DNA of 64,000 nt from an uncultured Coriobacteriaceae bacterium (GTDB lineage Bacteria; Actinomycetota; Coriobacteriia; Coriobacteriales; UMGS124), in contig UQBS01000006.1 in the NCBI GenBank assembly GCA_900539345.1, positions 1 through 64,000 on the forward strand, written 5' to 3'. Below the pieces are notes generated by a model. It made no database searches. It worked only from the letters and a program-made list of their open reading frames with translations, and was not told where the DNA came from. A program made the position numbers and the translations under genes. Positions within the stretch are counted from its first letter, which is position 1, and every line of letters starts with the position of its first letter. Shown here in pieces: positions 33,721 to 41,697 of the stretch.

Positions 33721-33750
33721 TTGAGGCCTGTGCCAGCGACTTTATATAAT
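33721..33750 (+). promoter_or_regulatory. Promoter of the secreted-protein gene at 33804
   Basis: TTGAGG (33721-33726) and TATAAT (33745-33750) are separated by 18 bases, a good vegetative match. The start codon is 54 bases downstream. Confidence 0.6.
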
Positions 33751-33803
33751 GGAGTTAGTATCGAGCCCTGTGTGGGCGCACGTTCGGCAGAAGGGAAGAC
33801 ATC

Positions 33804-35573
33804 ATGAGCAAGAACATGCGACTCTTTGGTACGCGCGGATACGGTGCTGCATTTGCTGGAACTCTGATCGCCCTGACGCTCGGCGGGGCATGCATGATGG
33901 GGACGTTTGCGGCAACGGCACAGGCCGACACGGCAGCCACGGGCTTGGGCGGCATCGCCGCGGCCCAGGGCGCAGCCTCACCGCTTGCGGGCATCGGCGA
34001 CGGCAAGGCTTCCCCCATCGCCTCCCTTGAGGACGAGGACGTGCTGCTTGCCACCTACAGCAATGCGGCACAGGGGTTCTCGCTGCTTGTAGACGCCGGT
34101 TCCTTTACGGTGAGTGAGGGCCAGGGTGCGGGCGCGACGTTCGTCCTGAACGCCGACGCGTCCTCCTACTTTGCCGTCTCCTACGTCGCTGACTGGGAAG
34201 GCACGCCCGATGTGGGCGAGTACCTGGAAGAACAGCTCTGGCACGGCCAGATGGAGCATGGTGACTCCTATGTGCAGGTGAGTGCTGACGGCGGCGAGGT
34301 CATCTACCTGGCTGGTGTGGGTGCCTATGCGTGCGCCTATGGGTACGTCGACTCCTCGACGGGTCAGAACATGACCGTCATCCAGGCCATGGAGCCCCGC
34401 TCTGACGGCAACGCTGTGTATTGGACGTTGTGCACGAGCGACGAGTCTGCCGAGCAGGTCGCCACGGCGCTCGTCTGGGCCTCGGCCACCTTCCGCGTGG
34501 GTGCGGACGCCTATACGGGCAGCAACATGTGGTGCGCGCCCTCTGACCTGGCGCAAAGGCCTTCAGGAAGCACATACTCGCTGGTAGATGACGCGGGCAA
34601 CACTGCCGCGACTCCCGCTCCTGCAACTTCGGCCGATACGACGACTCCCACTCCTGCCGCCTCGGCCGACACAGCGGCCCCTGCACCCGCCCAGCCCGCC
34701 GCAACCCCCGCCCCTGCGCAGCCTGCGCCCACCCAGACGTCCGCAACTGCTGGAACCTACCAGATCGTGGACTATGACGGCGGGTACTTCACTGTCGCGC
34801 TGCCTCAGGGTTGGTCCATCCAGACATCGGGGGAGGGGGCCGGCTTCACCTTCGAGGCGTTTGACCCAGCCAACCCTGCCGTGCGCATCGTCTACTACGG
34901 TGAGCTGGCATTTAACCTCAACGAGCAGATGCGCGAGCTGTTTGCCCTCTCCACCTCTTCCGGCGATGCGACGCTCGACCAGCTGTACACGCTGTACGCC
35001 AACCTTCCCGTGCTCGACCCCTGCACGGTTGCCAATGCCGTGAGCCTGCTGCCTGCCTATACGCAGCTCACGCTCGACATGGGCGGCGTCGACGACGGCA
35101 CGGGCCTCATGGTTTCCTCGGCCCAGGTCACCTCGAGCATACCGGTGTCGTATTACTCGGCCTTCCCGGGCATGGCGGGCTATGTGCGAGATGACGCCCT
35201 GGTGAGCGCCGAACTCACGCTGCTCGATGGCACGGCCTGCAGGGCGGACTTCTTGGGCAGTGCGATTGCCTTGGGATATGAGGGCGGCTACGGCATGGCT
35301 GCCGTCATGGGAATGTGGGGCATCATTGCGCCTGCCGACATGTACGACGACGTCGTGGCCCAGCTTGCTCCCTGCGTGGGCACCCTGTCCTTCTCGGATG
35401 AGTACGTTGCCCAGTGCAACGCTGCAAACGACGCCATCGCAGCCGCCGCTCTCGATCGTTCGGCTGCCAACAACGCCGTGATGGACCAGGCGCTGCAGGA
35501 CTTTGATGACTACATCATGGACCGCGACCGCTTCACGTTCTCCGACGGTTCCCAGCTTGTCATTCAGCGTTAA
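33804..35573 (+). CDS. Exported two-domain protein of unknown function
   Basis: 589 aa, with GAAGGGAAG before ATG 33804. A signal peptide (hydrophobic about 14-38, ATAQAD cleavage near 42) predicts export. After an Ala-rich stretch come two globular segments (about 80-245 and 318-520), both opening with a pattern of the type GFSLLVDAGSFTV or GYFTVALPQGWSI. They are joined by a Pro/Ala/Thr linker (about 270-315). The segments resemble beta-sandwich surface domains but I cannot name them. It has no lipobox, sorting signal or enzyme motif. A terminator follows, so it is probably monocistronic. Confidence 0.75.
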   Translation: MSKNMRLFGTRGYGAAFAGTLIALTLGGACMMGTFAATAQADTAATGLGGIAAAQGAASPLAGIGDGKASPIASLEDEDVLLATYSNAAQGFSLLVDAGSFTVSEGQGAGATFVLNADASSYFAVSYVADWEGTPDVGEYLEEQLWHGQMEHGDSYVQVSADGGEVIYLAGVGAYACAYGYVDSSTGQNMTVIQAMEPRSDGNAVYWTLCTSDESAEQVATALVWASATFRVGADAYTGSNMWCAPSDLAQRPSGSTYSLVDDAGNTAATPAPATSADTTTPTPAASADTAAPAPAQPAATPAPAQPAPTQTSATAGTYQIVDYDGGYFTVALPQGWSIQTSGEGAGFTFEAFDPANPAVRIVYYGELAFNLNEQMRELFALSTSSGDATLDQLYTLYANLPVLDPCTVANAVSLLPAYTQLTLDMGGVDDGTGLMVSSAQVTSSIPVSYYSAFPGMAGYVRDDALVSAELTLLDGTACRADFLGSAIALGYEGGYGMAAVMGMWGIIAPADMYDDVVAQLAPCVGTLSFSDEYVAQCNAANDAIAAAALDRSAANNAVMDQALQDFDDYIMDRDRFTFSDGSQLVIQR

Positions 35574-35609
35574 ACAGTTTTTTAGCATTGAAGAGAGTCG
35601 GCGGGGGGC

Positions 35610-35648
35610 GCGGGGCGCGATGCGGCCTTGGCGCCCCGCTGGCTTTTC
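35610..35648 (+). terminator. Terminator after the secreted-protein gene
   Basis: GCGGGGCGC (35610-35618) pairs with GCGCCCCGC (35631-35639) and is followed by TGGCTTTT. Confidence 0.65.
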
Positions 35649-35763
35649 TGCCTGCTAGTATGGATGTGCGGCCCGCGCTCGGGGCGTCTCGCCTTTTGGG
35701 CATGCGGCGCGCCATTCTACAAGTGAAGTCACACAAGGGGTCGATGAGCCAAGGGAGTCAGCC

Positions 35764-37554
35764 ATGAAACGAACCGATGTCAGCCATGCCTGCACGCGAC
35801 GCACGTTTGCCCTGGCAGGGTTCGCCCTTGCCGCGTCTGCCGCTGTGTCTGCGCCTGTGCGAGCGGCCCATGCCGTGGGCCTGTTGCCCGGAGCCATGCC
35901 TCTGTCCGACACGGACGACGCTGCCTCGATTCAGGCCGGTCCCTTTGACGACCTTCCCACAGATCCACTTGAGCGTCTCTCGGCTCTGTGCACGTTGTTC
36001 CAAGCTCAGGTTGAGGACTTCGCCGCCGTGTACGCGTCTTCAGTTGAGAACGGCGACAACGCCTATGCCCAGCCGATGCTCGACCTCGTGGACCTGTGCA
36101 ACGCGGGCTACGAGGAACTTGAGGCAATCTATGACGCGCTCGCCTCTCAAGAGACCGGCCCGGAGGTCGGCCTCGGCATGGATGTCTGCGTGATTGTGGC
36201 GCGCACCCTGGCGTTTTACTCCGGTTACTACCATTCGAGCGATCCCCTCATGGAGATGCAGGTCCAGGCGGCGCAGGGTGCCTACGCCGACAACCTTGAG
36301 CTGCTCGATGCGATGTACGGCGCCCTCGGTCAGGTGCGCGACAACTACAGGATGCTCGACCTTCCCGCCTACATGAGCGACCTGTGGCCCCATTACATCA
36401 AGCAAATCGATGCCTACCAGGAGAAACTCTACGCCGACTATATCTCGCTTGTGCGCAACGACGTCCTTATGGCGTGTTCGGCATCGTGGCTCCTGATGCG
36501 CCAGCCCTACATCATGCTGCACTATGAGCAGCTCATGTACGCCCTTATGCGCGCCCAGTTCCAGAACGCCGCCGACACGCTTGCCGCAGGCTCGGGCGAA
36601 GGCGCCTGTGCCATGGTGGAGCATGCGTTGAGCGACGAGATCTACCCCAATCTCTACCCCTCGTCGGACTCGGTGGCCAACGTTGCAATCTACACCGAGG
36701 GCGGTGCGTGCGACGTGCTCATCGAGGTGCAGGTAGACGGCTTCTCCCAGCTCTACCGCCAAAAGATAACCGCCACGCCTGAGATTGCGTACTTCATGAT
36801 CAAGCCGCCGGTGGCAAGCGACGCGGGTAACCTGACGAGCGAGCGCGACACCCAGCTCACGCTCACGGTGACCGACCTGGGTTCCAACGGGCTCATCGCC
36901 CAGGAAACGCGGACGGTCACGCTGCACAGCCTGTACGACTTCACGCTTGAAAGCAACGAGTTCGGCATCGTCGAGCCGTACAACGTGCTCGCCTGGATGC
37001 GTCCTGACGCGCAGGAGGTGCTGGACATCCGCCGCGCCGCCATTGACTGGCTTGAGGCAAACATGGGTGCCGATTACAACACGCTGCCTGGCTACCAGCT
37101 GGGATATCCCGGGGAGGACGAGGCGAAGACGGTCCTCATTCAGGCCGTTGCCATTCAGGGCGCGATCTCCGACATGGGCGTGCGCTACAACATGGGGCCG
37201 TACTCGTTTGGCGCGATGCAGCGCGTGCTCACCCCCGACGCCGTGGTGCGCTCCAAGTCGGGCATCTGCATTGAGACCGCGCTGCTCGTGGCGTCGTGCC
37301 TGCAGTCGGCCGACATGCACGCCATGGTGCTCATCCTTCCCGGTCACGCCCAGGTTGCCCTGGAGACCTGGGAGGGGAGCGGCCAGTACATCCTGCTTGA
37401 GACCACAACCCTGCCCTTCACGGGATCCGACGTCTCCTCCTACATCTCGACTCCGACTAACGACGAGTGGACTTCCTATCTGAGCGACGACGGCACCTAC
37501 GTCATCGACTGCAACCTCGCTTCCACCCTGGGCATCCGAGGCCTGGCGGTGTAG
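35764..37554 (+). CDS. Exported transglutaminase-like protein
   Basis: 596 aa. The N-terminus CTRRTFALAGFALAAS with AHA or RAA cleavage near 36 is a Tat-type signal. Residues 60-350 are an unrecognised helical region, followed by a beta-rich stretch (LTVTDLGSNGLIAQETRTV). From about 410 a transglutaminase-like fold appears. The triad reads C502 in SGICIETALL, H528 in GHAQVALE, and an acidic E546 in ILLETTTLP, where Asp is the usual third residue. Protease- or isopeptidase-like action outside the cell is therefore possible but not assured. AAGGGAG lies at about 35750. It ends at a bidirectional terminator. Confidence 0.78.
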   Translation: MKRTDVSHACTRRTFALAGFALAASAAVSAPVRAAHAVGLLPGAMPLSDTDDAASIQAGPFDDLPTDPLERLSALCTLFQAQVEDFAAVYASSVENGDNAYAQPMLDLVDLCNAGYEELEAIYDALASQETGPEVGLGMDVCVIVARTLAFYSGYYHSSDPLMEMQVQAAQGAYADNLELLDAMYGALGQVRDNYRMLDLPAYMSDLWPHYIKQIDAYQEKLYADYISLVRNDVLMACSASWLLMRQPYIMLHYEQLMYALMRAQFQNAADTLAAGSGEGACAMVEHALSDEIYPNLYPSSDSVANVAIYTEGGACDVLIEVQVDGFSQLYRQKITATPEIAYFMIKPPVASDAGNLTSERDTQLTLTVTDLGSNGLIAQETRTVTLHSLYDFTLESNEFGIVEPYNVLAWMRPDAQEVLDIRRAAIDWLEANMGADYNTLPGYQLGYPGEDEAKTVLIQAVAIQGAISDMGVRYNMGPYSFGAMQRVLTPDAVVRSKSGICIETALLVASCLQSADMHAMVLILPGHAQVALETWEGSGQYILLETTTLPFTGSDVSSYISTPTNDEWTSYLSDDGTYVIDCNLASTLGIRGLAV

Positions 37555-37611
37555 GGGAGGGTGCTTAGAGCCCAACTCAAAGGTAATGGGCTAGCTCAGA
37601 GGCCAGCCTCG

Positions 37612-37660
37612 GCCCTGGTTGCGGTGATGGGGTAACCATCGCCCGCAACCAGGGCTTTCG
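37612..37660. terminator. Bidirectional terminator, transglutaminase-like gene / third LuxR gene
   Basis: GCCCTGGTTGCGG pairs with CCGCAACCAGGGC, with an inner GATGG/CCATC stem. It lies between converging genes and is followed by TTTCGCTT. Confidence 0.75.
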
Positions 37661-37662
37661 CT

Positions 37663-39138
37663 TCACTTTGTCATTCTGGGTGCGTCGGTCGCTGCGGAGG
37701 AGGTCACACCGAGGAGCTCGTTTAATTCACAACGTCCGCTTGTGCCCGTTTTCTCATAGATATGACTGACGTGGGCTTTGGCCGTGCCTTCGGCTATGCC
37801 CAGCTCGCAGGCGATTTCATGGGTGGTCTTTTCCTTGGCGAGCAGGCGCAGCACCTCGTCTTCGCGCGGGCTGAGACGTGACGCGCGGCTTACCTCGTCG
37901 CAGCGCGCGGAGACAAGCTCCTCGCGGCGGCTCTGCTCTCCCAGGCTGCCAGCGTCGAGCAGGGAGACGCCCCACTTGGTGGTGAGCTCGCGTTCGGAGA
38001 ACAGCAGGAACGTGGCGACGGTGATGGCGCCGACGACGGCCAGGCTTAAGACGATGGTCTGCGTCTCACTCGACAAGGAGCTGGCCTGCAGCGCGCTTGC
38101 CAGCGTGTCTCCCGCGATAATGAAGACCTGCATCGCGTTCTTGATGCCAAACAAGGCGATGACGACGATGCCCATGCGCTTGACGATGTCGTACAGCAAA
38201 AGGGTGAAGAACGTGTTGGCAAGGACGTAGCTTGTCGAGACGAAAAGGTTCGAAACGGCGGGTCCTACGAAGCCCTCGGCGGGAATAAGCAAGAAACCGC
38301 AGATCATAAGGGGAATGGGTGAGCGATACAGCAGGCTCAGGCTGAACTTATCGGCAAAGAAGCGGGCGCCCACGAAGAGGAACGCCATAACGATGACCGT
38401 GGCTATGTTGGTGGAAATGTTTCCCGAAGCCGTGAGCGTCTCCTGACGGATGCCATACGCAAACGAGTACACGCCCAAGAGTAGCACGATTTTCCAAGGA
38501 AATGTGAATCGCACGTCGGTGCGCTGGGGGCGCGCGGTGACCGGCGTGCTGTGCCAGGCGCGGTCGATGCTGTGAATGGCAACGAGGGGCAGCACGACGA
38601 TGGCGACTCCCAAGCGAAGGGGGTCGAGGCCCTGGCAGAAAAACAGGATGACTAGGGCCAGAATCTGGGCGGATGCGAGCTGCATCACGATGCGGCGCAT
38701 ACTGAGGGTGCTTAGGACCTCCGACCACAGCAGGAGTAGCAGCGCAAAGCCGGCCCCAGCCAAGACGGCGCCCGCTGCGGTCAGTGCGCCGGCGGCTTGC
38801 GTGAGCGTCGCCTGCTCGGGGGTCATACCCATGACGCAGATGCAGCATGCCGAGGCGGCAAGCATGCAGGCGAGCGCCGCGCCGCGCGCCCAGCGCTTCT
38901 CGCACAGTGGGGCTATGGCGTGAGCCGCGACGACGACGATGATGCTTGCCGTGCAATATACGAGGTCAAACAAGGTGTAATGCAATGGCGCGAGGTCGGG
39001 CAGCGCCACATGGGGGGAGGCGTATGTGAGCGTGAGCCAGGCTCGGCCGAATGCGAGGGCGAGAAACCACGGCAAGATGTCCAGAGTGGTCGTCTTGTTG
39101 ATTCTGTCTTGACTGTGCTTTGCGGCTATGTCGGCCAC
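37663..39138 (-). CDS. Membrane-bound LuxR-type regulator (third of three)
   Basis: 491 aa from GTG 39138, chosen because AAGGGGG precedes it at normal spacing; a TTG 8 codons earlier is possible. It has about twelve hydrophobic helices, then a C-terminal LuxR domain (LSPREDEVLRLLAKEKTTHEIACELGIAEG and AKAHVSHIYEKTG). Its architecture matches the proteins at 15250 and 29863, but sequence similarity in the membrane part is low. It lies downstream of, and on the same strand as, the Tat flavoprotein at 39280-40917, its probable target. Confidence 0.87.
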   Translation of the reverse strand: MADIAAKHSQDRINKTTTLDILPWFLALAFGRAWLTLTYASPHVALPDLAPLHYTLFDLVYCTASIIVVVAAHAIAPLCEKRWARGAALACMLAASACCICVMGMTPEQATLTQAAGALTAAGAVLAGAGFALLLLLWSEVLSTLSMRRIVMQLASAQILALVILFFCQGLDPLRLGVAIVVLPLVAIHSIDRAWHSTPVTARPQRTDVRFTFPWKIVLLLGVYSFAYGIRQETLTASGNISTNIATVIVMAFLFVGARFFADKFSLSLLYRSPIPLMICGFLLIPAEGFVGPAVSNLFVSTSYVLANTFFTLLLYDIVKRMGIVVIALFGIKNAMQVFIIAGDTLASALQASSLSSETQTIVLSLAVVGAITVATFLLFSERELTTKWGVSLLDAGSLGEQSRREELVSARCDEVSRASRLSPREDEVLRLLAKEKTTHEIACELGIAEGTAKAHVSHIYEKTGTSGRCELNELLGVTSSAATDAPRMTK

Positions 39139-39279
39139 GGCAGTGTTCCCCCTTGCACACAACAGGCCCCGACCACCCTCGTGTTGTTTGAGAGGCGGCC
39201 GGGGCTTTCGATGAGCGAATGCCGGTGGGATTATAGGCGATGAGTCCGTGCCCGATATTGCTCGAAGGACCTTTTGGGC

Positions 39280-40917
39280 CTACAGGTTCGCGGCGAACTT
39301 ACCGGCGATATAGCCCGTGGTGAGGGCGCGGCCGATGGACAGGCCGTGGATGTACATCGGGTAGTCAACGCCGCCGAAGAAGGGACCCGAGACGTTGCCC
39401 GTGGCGAACAGACCCTCGATAGGCTCGTCGTTGTCGTTGAGTACCTGGCAGTCGGTGTTGATGACCAGGCCGCCCAGGATGGCTGCCACGCCGCCGTCGC
39501 CGCGACGGATGCCGTAGAAGGGAGGCGTGTCGATGGGCTTGAGGTAGGCGGCGTTCTTGCCGAAGTCGTCATCGGCACCGGCGGCCACAAGCTCGTTGTA
39601 GCGAGCGACGCTCTCGACGAGGCCGTCGACATCGATCTGCCAGTCGATCTCCTTCTCCTTGCAGTAGGCGTTGATTGCCTCGCCGAGCTCCTCGATGGTG
39701 TTGCCGGAGACGAAGCGCTCCTCACGCACGGTAGAGATGTCGTTGTTGAACGGATCGACTGCGACCATCTCCTCGCCCTGCTGCTGCCAGTTGGCATCGC
39801 AAATCTGGTAGAAGATGCCGGCCTTGATGTTGCCGCTCTTCTGCACGGCCTCATGCCAGTAGTTGCTGGTGTAGCCCATCGTGGGGCCCTCGCACATGAA
39901 GCGCTTGCCGTCGGGGCCCACTGCCATGAAGGGTACGTCGCAACGACGGCCGCCGAGGCCCTCGTGGACCATCTTGCAGTGGTTGATGTTCTCGATGTGG
40001 CCGCCGGCCCACACGCCCATGCGGTGGCCGTCGCCGAACTTGTTGATGGCGCCAGTCTTCAGGCCCAGGCAGTCGGGCATGTAGTAGGCAACCATCTCGG
40101 GGTTGTTCATATAGCAGCCCGTAGCCAGGATGACGCCCTTGGAAGCCTTGAACAGGGTGTATACGCCGTCGTCGGTCTCGGCAATGGCGCCATCGACGCG
40201 GTCGCCGTCCTTGTGCAGCTGCACGGCGGGAGCGTTGTAGAAGAAGGAAACGCCGTCGGCCTCAAGCTGGGCGGAAACAGCGGAGGCAACGCTGGCGTAG
40301 CCGCCGTCGAGTTCCTCGTAGTTGGCCAGGTGGAAGTAGATGGGATAGCCGTTGTACTCCACGGAGTAGTCGATGGGCGTGCCCTCGACGCCGCATGCGG
40401 TGACGTAGTCCTCGAAGGAGCGGACGGCCTCGCTGGAGTTGCGGGCCCAGGACTCGACGAGCGCGCGGTTGGCGCGGTGGTCGTTGGTCTGGATCACCAT
40501 GGAGACGCAAGCCTCGATGGCGGCATCGCTCGTCTTGTCCAGATCGATGCTGGCGGCCTCCATGCCCTGGGCCACCGCGGCACCCTCGCGGACGAGCACG
40601 GCTACGTTGGCGCCGGCGTCATGGGCGGCCTTGGCGGCGGCAAGGCCGGCGTTGCCTGCGCCGACGACCACGACATCGAATTCCTGCGTGTCGGCGAAGT
40701 CCTCGATGGGTGCCGGCGGAACGAGGAAGTTGGGCGTGTTGTCGGGAAGGTTTGCAGCATCAAAAGAAGGCATGTTTGCGATGGGCGTGCCCAGCTTTTC
40801 TGCGGCGGCCTCGTCAGCGAGAGCCACGGAGCTGGCGGCTGCACCGGCGACGGCTGCGATGCCGGCGGCCTTGACGGCGCCCCTACGGGAGATGGGAGTG
40901 GCGATGCGTGCGTTCAT
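39280..40917 (-). CDS. Tat-exported FAD-binding reductase, third copy
   Basis: 545 aa from ATG 40917, with AAGGGGA upstream. The twin arginines are R11-R12 (SRRGAVK), signal end ALAD near 35, FAD motif VVVGAGNAGLAAAKA (about 84-98). The C-terminal flavin contact is YIHGLSIGRALTTGYIAG. The fold is FAD_binding_2, as in fumarate and urocanate reductases. It has no haem-binding CXXCH and no FMN-binding domain, like the two copies at 16.9-20.5 kb, so it needs an external electron donor. The substrate is unknown. Confidence 0.85.
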   Translation of the reverse strand: MNARIATPISRRGAVKAAGIAAVAGAAASSVALADEAAAEKLGTPIANMPSFDAANLPDNTPNFLVPPAPIEDFADTQEFDVVVVGAGNAGLAAAKAAHDAGANVAVLVREGAAVAQGMEAASIDLDKTSDAAIEACVSMVIQTNDHRANRALVESWARNSSEAVRSFEDYVTACGVEGTPIDYSVEYNGYPIYFHLANYEELDGGYASVASAVSAQLEADGVSFFYNAPAVQLHKDGDRVDGAIAETDDGVYTLFKASKGVILATGCYMNNPEMVAYYMPDCLGLKTGAINKFGDGHRMGVWAGGHIENINHCKMVHEGLGGRRCDVPFMAVGPDGKRFMCEGPTMGYTSNYWHEAVQKSGNIKAGIFYQICDANWQQQGEEMVAVDPFNNDISTVREERFVSGNTIEELGEAINAYCKEKEIDWQIDVDGLVESVARYNELVAAGADDDFGKNAAYLKPIDTPPFYGIRRGDGGVAAILGGLVINTDCQVLNDNDEPIEGLFATGNVSGPFFGGVDYPMYIHGLSIGRALTTGYIAGKFAANL

Positions 40918-41117
40918 GTGCAAAATCCCCTTTCGAATGGGTTGGTTGGCGGTGGTTGTCCGTACACCGCTTGACGCCATCCGACTCTAGGGGTTGCCTT
41001 GTACGACTGGGAATAAACTATGTCAGGGAATTTGGTTGAAGGGTATAAACCAGACCATAATCTTCCCAGGTCAAGATGGGTTTTGTATAAATGCAGCTGC
41101 TTGCTCACGGCCTTGAC

Positions 41118-41687
41118 CTAGTCGCTCATTTCGGCGAGCAGCTTCCATAGGCCGCCCTTGTCGTCGAAGGTGCGGTAGGTGTCGCCGTCGCGCAGGTTGT
41201 GGGCGTTGAACTCCACGGTGAGCGTCGAGCCGTCGTCGAGCGTAAAGACGAGCGTGTCGTCGTAGTCGCTTGAAATCATGTCTACAGCATCGCCTGCCTC
41301 GCCCTTGAGGTACGCCTCGTAGATCTTCTGGGCAAGGTCGGCGCTCTTCACAGTGTGGGTCTGCATCGTCTCGTGAGCCTCGATGTGCTCCAGGGCAACC
41401 GCCTTGGCTGCTTGAATTGCTTGTCCACTCTGGTTGTCATCGGCTTGTTTTGCCTGGTCGGCCTGGGTGCTTTGGCTGCTCGGGGTGTTTTGGGCATCCT
41501 GCTCTACCTTGGTGCCCTGAAGTGCCTGCGTGTTTTGGGCGCTCGAGCTCGCCGCCCCCTCGCCTCCTGCCTGCTGCGTTTGCCCTGCGTTTTCCGGCGT
41601 GCAGCCAGCAAGGCAGCCGGCGAAGAGCAGGGCCGACATGCAAGCGCCAATCCCGAAGACATGCGTGCGCGCGTCGTTCCGTTTCAT
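41118..41687 (-). CDS. Lipoprotein of unknown function
   Basis: 189 aa. The N-terminus has a hydrophobic signal and the lipobox LAGC (Cys 29). A Gln/Ala/Ser-rich linker (about 30-90) tethers a small C-terminal domain (about 95-189) with the pattern LVFTLDDGSTLTVEFNAHNLRDGDTYRTF, which suggests a small beta-rich fold. TAGGAGG precedes ATG 41687 and overlaps the stop of the upstream XRE gene, so both are probably co-transcribed. Confidence 0.8.
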   Translation of the reverse strand: MKRNDARTHVFGIGACMSALLFAGCLAGCTPENAGQTQQAGGEGAASSSAQNTQALQGTKVEQDAQNTPSSQSTQADQAKQADDNQSGQAIQAAKAVALEHIEAHETMQTHTVKSADLAQKIYEAYLKGEAGDAVDMISSDYDDTLVFTLDDGSTLTVEFNAHNLRDGDTYRTFDDKGGLWKLLAEMSD

Positions 41688-41697
41688 CGTCGGCCTC

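Noticed and set aside
16919..40917. Possible multi-haem cytochrome partner genes for the reductases.
   Set aside because: I found no CXXCH clusters in any of the real reading frames in this interval.
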